The notes under the pieces are model-generated. The model was not told the DNA's origin. It saw only the letters and a list, made by a program, of their open reading frames with translations, and did not search any database. DNA of 27,949 nucleotides from Hypsibius dujardini (lineage: Eukaryota > Tardigrada > Eutardigrada > Parachela > Hypsibiidae): positions 1-27,949 of the forward strand of contig LRSR01010986.1 in assembly GCA_001579985.1 (NCBI GenBank), in the 5' to 3' direction. Below, one piece after another: positions 11,201 to 21,816 of this stretch (the stretch's first letter is position 1; each line of letters starts with the position of its first letter). The position numbers and the translations under genes were made by a program.

Positions 11201-13118
11201 CGTTTTCGCGAGTCATCTGAAGGGTGACCGCGTCCAGGATGAGAAACACGGTGAGTAGTCCCAGTAGTCCCAGTAAGCGGAGCAGGAAGTAGGTGACTAC
11301 AGTGAGCCAGAAACTCCCTGCCCGGGCCAAGCCGGAGCGGCACATCATAGCAAATGATGCGGTAGCTTTGCAGGATATTAAACAGTTTGGCCGTTCCTCT
11401 TCCGTCGAGTCTTCCCATTTTGGTCCGACTGCAAAATAAACATGCGATTGCAGTGATTGTATTAAACTGGACGATGGATAAAAACAAGCTTAGTGAATTA
11501 AACTGATAGGGGTTCGAAATTCGCACCACAGCGACCACAAAGATCTGAATATCTTTCCGCAACTAGAAACTCAGTTACTGGGATGGCATTTAGAAATCCA
11601 GAAGCAAAGGAACAGATCAAGGCTCGGATGTAGACATTGGCGCCAACACCGACATAAACAAAGACAAACACAGATGGACACTGACTGAGACACAGACACA
11701 GACACACAGACACAGACACAAACACAGACACAGACACAGACACAGACACAGACACAGACACAGACACAGACACAGACACAGACACAGACGCAGACACAGA
11801 CTGACACGGACACAGGCGCAGACATAATGCATAGAAGTAGCCACATATACATCATAGAGACAGGTTCTGTTATTAAACACGAGGAACCCAGATACATATA
11901 AGAAAATTGATCTAGGGCAGGCAGCGACATACATACAAAAATTAATGACAAAATGCAAATTGAGTAATACTGTTCTTAATAGCGTTTGACAGACTTACCA
12001 TAACAGTGAGCTGACTCTAACAGATGACCCTCGTCGTTTTGAAACTGGGACGCCTCCCATCTAGAACCTGTTGCTGAGCTCCTCTCATCCAGTACAGTAT
12101 CGAAGGAGAACCCCTTCAGAACCTGGTTTTCCAGATCAAACCACTTCGGGCAGTAGTTTCCCTTTCCACCGGTCGCTTCATTCTTGTAGCAAACGCTCGG
12201 CTGCTCGCTCCGAGGCACGTTCTTGACTGGGCAGTCCGTCCAGCAGCTGTCAATCTGAAGCTCATTAAGGGCATCAGCCGTGACGGTGACGTTTCTCGCA
12301 TCACACATCACGAACTCCTGCTGTTCGACTGAAAAGATTGCATTCCGCCTGGACCGACAGGGAAATTGAATTTCGATGTGTCGGATGTCCTGTATGCCAA
12401 AATTGTCCGACTGCTGAAAGGCAGGTATTCCAAGTAGTAGGAGATGGCAAAATATATGACCAGCGGTCAATCCCAATATAATCCATTTGTAATGCCCTAT
12501 TTTTGCAGCCAGAGCACCCAGAAAAGGTATAATCATGCAGCAAAGAACTGGTAAGAGGAAAGAGATCACTGCAGTTTCTTTTATCGTAATGCCGAGACTC
12601 TTCATATGGAGCGTGAAGAACGGATAAAGCGCAGCCATCCCTGTATCCACATAACTGGTTAACAAGTTAAAGATAATACGCTTGCAATGATTTTTTTAGC
12701 AAGTGCGTGCACTCATCAATTGATGAGCTCCTTGCATGCGTCCATTCATTTTGTCTGTGTCTGTGTCTGTGTCTGTGTCTGTGTCTGTGTCTGTGTCTGT
12801 GTCTGTGTCTGTGTCTGTGTCTGCGTCTGTGATAAATGTCTCATAATTAGGCTATCTCTGTGCTCAAAGGAATCGGGCAGGTACGAACTTACCTCCATAC
12901 ATTAGGAAAATCACAACTTTCAGCGGTAAGAGCTTCATGATCATTCCACATTTTGTCTTTGGCTTGGACTTGGGAGATGGTTCATCTATCACTTCGAATA
13001 TTTTAACTGGATTTTCCTGCGTCGCCACTACCGTGACGACCTTGGGCAAAGGTGGTGGAGGCCTGTCCGGTCGCTTCCGTTTCGGATCCACAATATAGCC
13101 CTTTGGTTCCTGCGACAT
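8212..13118 (-). CDS. MFSD6-like major facilitator protein, copy A
   Basis: This is a polytopic membrane protein resembling MFSD6, a poorly understood MFS branch. Seven exons join in phase: 13118-12893, 12640-11999, 11428-10879, 10429-10308, 10192-9965, 9895-9737 and 8438-8212, giving 717 aa. The cytosolic N-tail has RPDRPPPPLP. The first helix runs LKVVIFLMYGGMAALYPFFT. A cysteine-rich loop of roughly 180 residues between the second and third helices contains SCWTDCP, NYCPKWFDLEN and PNCLISCK. The later core has FLILDAVTLQ, SFLFWFLEADLFM, LPIEILTAISIAI and GFGLGPLIGG, matching the family pattern (FLFW.LE, LP.E.L..). The last exon encodes a charged cytosolic tail ending ELVVVYR. It lies beyond a 1.3-kb intron that is mostly a foldback element, and was accepted because acceptor, phase and strand all agree. 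Substrate unknown. Confidence 0.88.
8587..9427. mobile_element. 835-bp foldback element in MFSD6-like A intron 6
   Basis: Positions 8590-9424 form a giant hairpin. The left arm (CAAGGGAACGATCACCAGTGC onward, through CGTTCAACGGGGAGAAATTC and CCAGATTTTAATATAAGAA) is mirrored almost fully by the right arm, ending GTGATTGTTCCCTTG. Arms are about 390 bp with a short centre near 8970-9010. TTA stands directly outside both ends (8587-8589 and 9425-9427), which fits a 3-bp target duplication of PIF/Harbinger type. No transposase frame is seen; open frames here are mirrored copies of each other. Confidence 0.85.
10600..10797. repeat. TGTCTGTGTCTATG microsatellite in MFSD6-like A intron 3
   Basis: Mixed TGTCTGTGTC and TATGTATGTC units on the plus strand. 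The spurious open frames here are rich in Cys, Leu, Val and Ser. Confidence 0.93.
11688..11820. repeat. (CAGACA)n microsatellite in MFSD6-like A intron 2
   Basis: A long GACACAGACACA hexamer tract on the plus strand, so TGTGTC in the transcript. Confidence 0.95.
12752..12832. repeat. (TGTCTG)n microsatellite in MFSD6-like A intron 1
   Basis: A nearly pure TGTGTC hexamer tract on the plus strand, so GACACA in the transcript. Its orientation is opposite to the tract in the next intron. Confidence 0.95.
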
Positions 13119-13817
13119 CGCGTAATCCGAGCTCAATCTGAACTTCACAATGTGCAATAAGGAAGTATCACACGCGCAGTAAAACCACAAAAAGTAATTA
13201 ATTCAGTCGCTCGTCATGCTCCAAAACAGTCGATAATCAGACAGATAATATCATTAAAAAATTCCACCAAACAGACAAACGTCCACTTGCCTAAACTAAC
13301 GAACGGTACGGTGCATGATACAGAAATTTACTTCGTCCATAATCAACCCGCTGCCTCGGGCCAACAGAGCTCGGAATGCAACTGGTTAATAAAAAATATC
13401 AAGAGCTGACTTTCGTTTTCTTCGCTTTCTAGAGACAGAGGCATCTCTTGCAAGAATGTCGATCATGGCGCGCGGTGTGAGTACTGCATAGTAGTGTGAA
13501 AGTGGTTTAGCTACCTTTTGTGTGATCCTTCTAATTGTATAACTACCGAAAGGNNNNTTCGTTTTTGAACCATATAAGTCGCGTGTTAATTAATATAATC
13601 GATGCGGAGGCGTTTGTTGCCGCGGTTGCTGAAAGAACAGTACCGTTCATTTTTCTTCGTCGGTGATATACCCGTCTCGCTCTCAATTGACGGCCGTGTC
13701 AAAGTGAAATGGCTTCGGAAACAGTAATATTGATGTATGGCCATTTCGTTTACGCGCTTTCTCCGCTGCGCATTGTTCAAAAAGTACGCAACTGTGATTA
13801 TGGATACTTCATTATGG
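13119..13817. other. intergenic between the tandem MFSD6-like genes, with an N gap
   Basis: This holds the 5' region of copy A and the 3' UTR of copy B, 699 bp in all. Four undetermined bases (N) lie at 13554-13557, so the assembly is uncertain here. No exon is recognised. Confidence 0.7.
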
Positions 13818-16800
13818 CTATAATTTCCGCCGCGAAATCGGAGGTGTACCCTTTTCGTCTTCTAGCATGCTGAGGCGTGGTGCATAGGCGACTTTTCCGT
13901 CGATTGTGTGGCCATTGCCATTTTGAAGAGGTTCTTTTTCGGGTTCGCTGTGACCGTTGGTCAATTGTGATTTGGGAATGGTTTCCAGGGCGGTACTTGG
14001 TTTGCGGGTTTTGAGGTATAAATGGTAGACTAGGAAGTAAAGCAACGCCACTCCAGCACAGATCCCTGACATAATGCGGAAGGCACTGCGGTAGCCCAAG
14101 CTGGACACCAATAGGCCTCCGACCAGCGGACCAATTCCTCCTCCTAAACAGGACAAAGCAAATTTGATAAGCACTCTCAACCTTGACGGCATGTGTCAAA
14201 AACAAACTGTAAACAGGGTATTTAGTAGATATGGACCCGTAGAGAACGACATAGAACAAACAGAAACTCAGACACAGATACAAACACACAGACACAGACA
14301 CAGACACAGACACAGACACAGACACAGACACAGACACAGACACAGACACAGACACAGACACAGACACAGACACAGGCACAGACACAGACATGAAACAGCA
14401 GGACAAGCGCAATGCAGATCGAAAACGGATGAGTAACCAGCTGCCTACCAAGGCCAAAGTTTAGAGCCCCGAATAGTCCAACTAAAGTCGCCAAGTATTT
14501 TGGCGCGGTTTTGATGGCAAATTGCGGCATCAGTACCAACACCATGCCGGTCACCGCAGTCAGGATTTCGATGGGTAAAACGAGGAACGGATCGAATGTG
14601 AAAGAATAGGACACAAAACGAAGGGCGTAGCAGAGCAATCCAAACGCCAATAGGTTTTCCAATCCGAAAAAGCGAATTAGCTGGGTGGAGAAGAATAGCA
14701 ACGGTATTCCTAGCAGGTACCCCACGGTGCTGGTTAGCCCAAGAAGATACTTTGGCGCCGGATACGGGAAGTCACGGTCAGTCTCCATGAAAAGGAACAA
14801 GAAGCTGAAGAAAAAAATGAGAATTGAAATAAATTCGGTCTCCTGAAATTCTTAGCAAGAACTAAAATTGGGCGAGTACCGATACTTACTTGACCAAGAA
14901 ACCAAAGGCGGCGCCACTGATCAAAATTGCCACCGCGAATGCCGATACGTTAGGGTTCTTCATCACTGTCCCAACGGAAGCCCAGATGTTTGTCTGCTTC
15001 TTCCGCCCGCTGATCTTCATGAAGATCATCAGAGCTGCAGCCAGTGTGTTCATTGTCCCGAACAGGTAGAAGGCGGGTGAATAATCAGCAAACTTGTTCC
15101 GGCGACTGGCCACGCCAATGAGGAATCCAGATAGCGGTGGAATCTGAAGATAAAATGCCATGATAAAGTTCAAGACAAATCCAACCCTCAAATTCAAGCC
15201 TTTACTTCAAAAAAATGCACAATTAATCATAAACATTATTAAATTTCAAGTAAGACATGCAATGTACGAACATGGAGGCCATATCCGGACATGGAGGCCA
15301 TATCCGGATATGGGGCCATCTCCATTCAACACAACATTTCAGCGGCTTCAAAAAACAATTTTTTTATCAAAACATATTAGCTACCGAGTTTTACGTGTAT
15401 TTTGTCGCACATACGGTAGAAGGAAGTCTCTTCGAGGTCTTACCACTACAAATCCAACGGAGGCAAACAGCCGTTGTATGCCAAAGTCCCCATTATGCTC
15501 CTTCGTGATTTCCAGCAACGCCGCGTCGAGCAGCGGGAAGACCACCCTCACCGCCGTGAAGGAGAGGAATCGAAAGGTGAAGTAAAGCGCCAACGTGGTC
15601 AACCGGTCCCCAAAATGGTACGACGACATCTCCTGGCAGTCGAGATGGTTCTCGCTTCTCGCGGTCCTGCAGCTGACCGAGCAGTTCCCCGCGCTTTCCG
15701 CTCGGCAGTGACCACCCCGCAGACCATGCAGCTGCAACCCCGGCGCGGAAAAGGTGGCAGCCTTCCAGGAGCTGGTGGTATTGGCCCGAACCAGCGTGGT
15801 GTTATCGCCTCTCGTCTGGCTATTCCGAGGATGGGAACTCGTGCTGTTTTTCGCAGGCTGTTTCTTAGCATTCACCGGAATAGCCGCGACGCCGGTCACT
15901 TCAAAGTTCTCAATGTCCATCCAATGGTAGCAGATCTCTCGCGTATCACCTGACATAAAGCAGATCTGAGCGCCGGAATCGGCAGTTTCGGGGCATGTGG
16001 ATGTGCAGTCAAACAGTTCGGTTCCGGCCCAATGACTGCCTGCGAGGAGGCAGTTTCTGAGGACGGTCTGTTGGGTGGGAGGTAGGTGGACCATTCCACC
16101 CACGGGCTGTTTTCCGTAGCCGTGGCAGGGGAATGTGATGTGAAATTCGGTGGCGTTGATGGTGACCGGCAGTGCGGTGAGGGTTGTTCCGAATGCCGGG
16201 ACGGCGAACCACAGCATGAGGTGGAGGAACACGCTGAGGATGGTGAAGATGATGAGGACGAGCTTGTAGTTGCCCAGTCGGTCGGCAAGAGCGCCACCTA
16301 TAGGGAGGGGACGTTTTGTATATACTCGTAGTCTAAGCCACTCGATTTGAGCTAATTTTGGATTGCACCATTTGTGCCGTTTATGCTTCCAATTGTTTAG
16401 AGCTACAGAGTGATCACATGCAGTCGTCGGTTGCAGTAGTTTGTGTATCTTATTACGACTACTTGTACCTAATGGCGGCCCGATGCTGGACACGATGGGC
16501 AATAACAGCAGCATCCATGCCATCTCCTTCACCGAAATGCCCAGCGCTTTCATGTGGAGTGTGAAGAATGGAAATAGCGCGGCTATGCCTGGAAAGGTAC
16601 CGCCAGCGATGACCGTGAACGCTCAGATACAATGTGCAGTCAGGAAATCAGACACCTTGATGTGGAGTGTGAGCGAACTCGAACACTACAAAACTAAAAC
16701 ACCGGAACGGACCTACGACCCACTTACCGCCGTGAACGAGAAAGACGAGTAGTTTCACAGGAAGGAGCTTTGGATTGACCCGCATAGTAGACTTAATTCT

Positions 16801-16938
16801 TTGCCATAATGGCACTTCCACCACCGGGGCATCTGTCGGGGCCGATAAAGGTCCCGCCGTTGGAGTCACGGTCATACCAGGCACGAACGGCTGCGCCAAT
16901 GGTGTCTGCTCATCTTTGCTTGCAGAAGACTTATCCAT
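13818..16938 (-). CDS. MFSD6-like major facilitator protein, copy B
   Basis: Tandem paralogue of copy A. Six exons join in phase: 16938-16728, 16588-16469, 16297-15444, 15143-14890, 14804-14449 and 14143-13818, giving 706 aa. It starts MDKSSASKDEQ. The first helix region LLVFLVHGGIAALFPFFTLHMKALGIS parallels copy A. The long lumenal or extracellular loop has paired cysteines (CTSTCPE, EICYHWMDIENF, GNCSVSCR) and several N-x-S/T sites. The core has VFPLLDAALLEITKEHNGDF, NFLFLFMETD, LPIEILTAVTGMVLVLMP and NFGLGGGIGPLVGGLL. The C-tail ends PPISRRKL. The intron 16298-16468 is 171 bp, divisible by three and free of stops, so its retention would add 57 residues. Only three introns match copy A in position and phase. 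Function unknown beyond the family. Confidence 0.9.
14269..14390. repeat. (CAGACA)n microsatellite in MFSD6-like B last intron
   Basis: A GACACAGACACA hexamer tract on the plus strand within the intron 14144-14448. Copy A has a short repeat-free intron (9896-9964) at the matching position. Confidence 0.95.
15271..15315. repeat. 19-bp direct repeat x2 with inner palindrome in copy B intron
   Basis: CATGGAGGCCATATCCGGA occurs at 15271 and 15290, followed by TATGGGG. CCATATCCGGATATGG is nearly palindromic. Confidence 0.85.
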
Positions 16939-18090
16939 GATAATCATAAAAAGTCTCAAGTCATTCGAAAGTAAAATGTCCTACGCTCTGATTTTCAAAA
17001 TCAGTCATTGCCTATCCGGTTGATGGAGACTGCGGTTTTTTTCTTCACGTTTTTGATGCTCTTGATACTGTAGACTGCAAGATGTTTGAGTCCCTAGAGC
17101 GGCTTGCTCACTCGCGGACACCTTCCGGCGAACTACATTAAGAACCGTAAATACTACTGACTCACGCTGGTGTCTTTCTTAGGTTGTACTGTATATCAGC
17201 GCTATACGTCGCAATAAACTTAATGTACTGCCGGAAGGTCTGTGTGAGAGACCCAGGCTGGAAAAAGAGGAATACTCGGATAGAGCTAAACATCTGTTCT
17301 AAAAGAAGTATCCTCACTTATACCGTTGAGTATCTGCCCTGAAGGTCATTTCTGTGTACGGTACACACCAGCACAAGTATTTATATATACATAAAAGTAG
17401 ACTGTCTGGCTCTCCAGAGAGAGACATACACTACATGCAGTGTAGGTGTACTTTTTACAGTCTACAAACACTTTAGAACTTACTTTAGAACTCAATTTTC
17501 ACACGCTTTAAGAAAGTCCATTTTTAAAGCGTCTCAGCTAGCACTAGCCTGGCTTTTCTCTTTTCTTTTTCACAAACTCATTTTGATGCAAATTGAGATT
17601 GTTGTTGCTGTTGATAAACATTTATTTATTTATGCATTTACACCGACAACTCTTATTATTGTGTAAGAAATCATTAGAGCCCAGGAGCCTCAAATATTAC
17701 TCAACTTTTTACTGCGCGGCGTTTTTTACTGCTTTCGTCATCCTTTCTTCTTGATCCGTAACTGATCGATTTTGTAAGCCATATAAAATCGAAAAATCAT
17801 TATTAAACATAGTGGCAAGCGACTTGATCGGTGAGAGATGTCGCCCCGCCGGTTATCGACTCCATGTGATAACGTTCATTATTTACAATTTTTTGGCGTT
17901 CCGCACGTTCGGTAAACAGTTCGGTAAATTTATCTCCCGACCCTTCCGCCGCGATCCAATCGAAGGGACCATCTCTGCAAATTTATTCTCCCGATAAGTG
18001 AAATCCACACGGACCACACCTTCTGTCCACAGTCCAATGGTACAACGGTATGCACGTTGCAATTATGTACAATTATGTACAGTTATGTTC

Positions 18091-18270
18091 CATGTTACAC
18101 CTTTGGCCAGAAAAATTGGGACCTCGATTTGTCAAGAAGCAATTTGTTACCACAAGGCTGCTACCAGAACCTTAAATCAAAGCACTTTTTTGTATAGGCT
18201 GCAGCCTTGTGGTAACAAATTGCTTCTTGGCAAATCGAGCGTCCCGACTTTTCTGGCCAAAAGGTGCATG
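18091..18270. mobile_element. 180-bp hairpin (MITE-like inverted repeat)
   Basis: The left arm 18091-18161 (CATGTTACACCTTTGGCCAG onward) pairs with the right arm 18201-18270 (ending GGCCAAAAGGTGCATG) with few mismatches, around a loop of about 39 bp. Weaker symmetry extends outward through GTACAGTTATGT-type sequence. No target duplication could be assigned. Confidence 0.8.
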
Positions 18271-18823
18271 TTAAGCACTATAGTACAGGGACGGTCGTTA
18301 CATGCGACCATGTTTTTGTGCCCGTTTTCTCGTACAAAACCTTTCCAAATGCAGGCCTCCAGTCCAGTAAACCAATTTTTTGCCTACTGAGCTATGCAAA
18401 AAGCGAGGATGCACGCGCGTTCATGAGGACGAACCCTGCAAAAAATGTGATCGATGGTGAGGCAAGATCGGATATTGTTGTGGCGAGGCGTGTGAATGAA
18501 ACCGACTGACATAACTAAACCGTGTCAACTAACGGGCATGCGCCGCAAACTGTTTTGGCACACACGACTCACATAAACATCTGCGCTGTGAAATTTTGCC
18601 GAGATTGTTATCAAGATTCAAGAATGAATTTCTCGGCAGCGCTTCCGACGACTTACCTTGTTTTTTGTTTTCTCTCGGTTTTAGCGGCGGACGGGTTGGC
18701 ATAACACTGTTGCGCACGACGAACACGCATTTCTTGCCCTGTCAACGACCACACTTCACACCGCTCTTCATGGTGGGGACTTTTGGCACGGCCACTCCAC
18801 TTTCCCATCGCAATTGCGTATGC

Positions 18824-18825
<2 letters not shown>

Positions 18826-18861
<36 letters not shown>

Positions 18862-18874
18862 TGCAGCAGCAGTT
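18826..18874. repeat. CAG trinucleotide repeat
   Basis: About 11 uninterrupted AGC/CAG units are followed by TTGCAGCAGCAGTTG. It could encode poly-Gln in an 81-residue plus frame (18783-19028), but nothing else supports that frame. Confidence 0.9.
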
Positions 18875-19456
18875 GCCATTTAAATATGCCTCATTCGGTC
18901 GACGTGGAATAAATACCCTGACGCAGCGTGGCCCTGAACTTTCGCTGAGCCCCGCCGGAAGTGGCCTCGTGGGAAATTCGATTTTTGCTTTCGGACAAGG
19001 GGAGAGACTCTGTGGGAAATTGTGGTGAAATTTTGAAGAGGAGCGGAATTTTTCCGAGAGGATTATTTGTTTAGGCCGTGTCCATTACGTGTCACCTTCC
19101 ATCAAATCGTACTCAAATTCCGCTGTGGGAAAGGGATTTTCCAGTTTTTATTTTAATTGGGAAGTTTATTTTTTTCTACTTCGGGGGAGGAGTGAATTGG
19201 TTGGACAATTTTGTGGAATTTTGGCAAACGTGTGGAGGATTTCGGTATCAATTTTCTGGACATTTTTCCCGAGAGAAAGTACAGCGACTTTGCTTTGTCC
19301 AAATCTTCCAAAAGTTCACCTGTGGACGTGGCTGAAGTTGATAAATGATTCCGCTTTGAAGCCATCATGATGGAATACTAGTTTTCTATTTATTCTCCCG
19401 TCGGCAGATGTGTGCATGTATTACGAGCCACGTACAGCGGGTTTCCTTTTTGGTAA

Positions 19457-21589
19457 ATGGCACCAGCACGACTATATGGTCTGATTGTCGTTGCCATCTT
19501 ATCGGGAGTGTTTCTCTTTGCCACACTGAAAACGTGGGGCGGTGACGGGAAGGAAACCGGTATCTTTGATTCCAAAGATTACGAATGGCACGGAAAGCCG
19601 TAAGGAACATTGCGTAGCCTGTCCATTGATTGATTGATTTAACTAATTTACTAGTAATGAACTGTCTGCGATTGATTGAATTCGTGTCCCATTGGATTAT
19701 GGTTGGTTGATTGATTTTTGTTGTATTGTAATTGTTTCTTTCCTCCTTAAGAAATGCCTCTCTAATCGGATTTGCTTTCACAGAGGCAATAATTCCCTAC
19801 TAAAGTCGCTGCTTGAGCGAAACGAGCTCGCCACGGCGCGGCGCCGGCATGCCGCCGATCCCTACTACCTCGATCCGCGAATCATCGCCAAGCAGTACGA
19901 CATCATGCCGAAACCCTGCTCAGCCTTCATTCAAAAGCCTTTCCTCGTGCTCATCGTCTTTGCCCGGCCGGACGGGTTCACGATCCGGCAGGCCGTCCGG
20001 AAGACGTGGGCCAGCCTGGCCAACCCGATCTGCGGTGTGCGGGTGCTCTTCATGTTCGGGAGGGTCTACGACCACGACGTCCAGACCAAGCTCAACCAGG
20101 AAGCGGAAAAGTACGGCGACGTGATTCAGTCGAACCAGTTTGATGACAAGTATCGCGCCGCGGCGCACAAGGCCATCCACCTGCTGCAGTGGGGCGGCAC
20201 GTTCTGCCCGGAGTCCACGTACACGGCCAAGATGGATGATGATAACTGGCTGAATCTGCCAAAGTATTACAAGTTCCTGCAGGCGAATCAGCATACCGAT
20301 TACGTCTTCGGAGCCATGTTTGGTGCAGGTAAGGAAGGAAGGTGCCGTAGAAAATGTCACCCCTGTTCTGTGTCCGTTCTACCCATGCTCTAAGGCTCAG
20401 ACCGTAGTGCTTCATTGTATCTTCAAGGGCGTCGTTTGAGATTCTTTTCCGTTCTACCCATGTTCTAAGGCTCAGACCGTAGTGCTTCATTGTGTCTTCA
20501 AGGGCGTCGTTTGAGATTCCTGACAAGGCTTTTCCTTTCTGGCGTGCGTTCGCTGTCTACGAGTTGTTTGCTCATAGAGTGCTTGTTGCTTTCTGCTCCC
20601 TGATCTCTTTGTAGCCTGTTTGACTCTTTCATCTACCTACACACGTGGCCATATTACTGGGTGGCAGAGTTCGAGCCACTCTTTAGCTGGGCGCAAAATT
20701 GGGTGGCCCGAGTTTGAGCCAAACATCCAGTATTGTGGCTATGTGCATATTAGTTTCTGTGTGGCTGTTTATTTATCTGTCCGTCCTTGTGGCTGTCTTC
20801 ATGTCTGTCCGTTTCAGCGAGAGAGCGTAGGACGTCATAAATCCATTTGTTTGTTTGGTCCAGTCCGTTTGTCTGCGTGCACTGGCAGTGGCAGCCGGGT
20901 GCTCAGTCAACGGTATTGAACTAGACCACTTGAATGCATATGCAGATAAACTGTCTACTTGCATAAAATATATTTATGTTACATAAAAATTATTTGTACA
21001 CATGTATCTATTTTTCGTAAAAATGTTGATGATGTCCGACCACTAAATCTAATGCGTTTTGTTCTTGCTCATTTTAGGGACGACTGTGCTACGGGATCCC
21101 AGCAGCAAGTACTACGTACCAAAAGAGGAATTCCCTAGTGATTACTACCCGGAATACCTCTCCGGCATTCTGTACGCCTTTAAAACCAAGTTCCTTCCCA
21201 AGGTGGTCCACGTGGCTAAGCATCCGGCCACCGGACAGATAACGTTCAACGATGACGTCTACATGTACGTTGACTTTTGATAAGGTTTTACCCTCGCACT
21301 ATTCACCCATCATCGTACCATATCACATCGCAAAGTCGTGCGTCGTCCGTCGTCGTCCGTCGTCCGTCGAGATACAGTCGAAATACAGTCGGTCATCTCT
21401 TGCAGGTGTGGTGTCGTCGCCACCGCGGCCGGCCTCACGCGGAAGGAAGTGCCGGACTATGCGTGGGACCACAACATACGCGACAGCACGTGCCCGAAGC
21501 GCGACAAAATGTGCATTCACTACTCGAAGATTGAGGACTTCTACCGGCTGTGGAATGATCCCTGCTACAGGTATGAGGAGCTTTGCTAA
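19457..21589 (+). CDS. beta-1,3-galactosyltransferase-like (GT31) type II membrane enzyme
   Basis: This looks like a Golgi glycosyltransferase of Pfam Galactosyl_T type, which adds Gal or GlcNAc in beta-1,3 linkage. Exons 19457-19599, 19784-20328, 21078-21264 and 21406-21589 join in phase to give 352 aa. Residues 9-24 (GLIVVAILSGVFLFAT) form the single signal anchor after a short cytosolic MAPARLY. The catalytic domain has IRQAVRKTWAS, the metal-binding motif KMDDDNWLNL (the usual DDD site), YPEYLSGILYAF and FNDDVYMCGVVATAAGL, equivalent to the E/D-DVY-G motif. Exon 4 can end at its own stop (21587-21589), or be spliced at 21570 to a tiny exon 21792-21828 giving 358 aa. I prefer the former because an AATAAA follows at 21690. 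The exact acceptor sugar is not predictable. Confidence 0.88.
20373..20522. repeat. 75-bp tandem duplication in galactosyltransferase intron 3
   Basis: TCCGTTCTACCCATGCTCTA at 20373 recurs at 20448 as TCCGTTCTACCCATGTTCTA. The two copies differ at only a few bases. Confidence 0.92.
20638..20750. mobile_element. degenerate relative of the 7646-7967 MITE
   Basis: It begins TACACACGTGGCC, like the MITE terminus, and contains GCTGGGCGCAAAATTGGGTGG and GAGTTTGAGCC, near-copies of MITE arm sequence (GCTGGGCGCAGG; AAAATGGGGTGGTCGGAG). It is shortened, and its right end near 20750 is uncertain. Confidence 0.6.
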
Positions 21590-21689
21590 CAGTGCTTCCG
21601 GTTATTTTTTGTTTGTTTGAAACGCTTTGTTATTACCGTTTTACATCACCTCATGTGGACAGAAAGTTCAATAGCGAGTTGCGTGCAGC

Positions 21690-21695
21690 AATAAA
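21690..21695 (+). promoter_or_regulatory. poly(A) signal AATAAA for the galactosyltransferase-like gene
   Basis: It lies 100 bp after the stop at 21589. A second AATAAA follows at about 21773. Confidence 0.55.
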
Positions 21696-21816
21696 ATACA
21701 ATCTGTTTTTCCTCTCCTGTTTAAAACCAATTTTTTTCTTGGTGCCTGTGATAAACTTCTTTTTCTTCACCGTGAATAAACTCTTTTCCAGTTGCCGTGT
21801 TGTTCAGTCTGTTGAG

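Larger units (their letters stand above)
16939..19456. other. 2.5-kb intergenic region, divergent promoters
   Basis: This lies between the starts of MFSD6-like B (minus) and the galactosyltransferase-like gene (plus), so it should hold both promoters and any 5' UTR exons. It contains a 180-bp hairpin and a CAG run, described separately. The remaining short open frames show no family match, and no protein-coding exon could be supported. Confidence 0.6.

Noticed and set aside
10503-12905. Frames rich in repeated Cys, Val, Leu and Ser, or Val-Cys repeats
   Set aside because: They are translations of the TGTCTG/CAGACA microsatellites in introns, not proteins.
18783-19028. Poly-glutamine frame (81 residues)
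   Set aside because: Only the CAG run looks distinctive. There is no homology, no clear splice context and no extension beyond the repeat.
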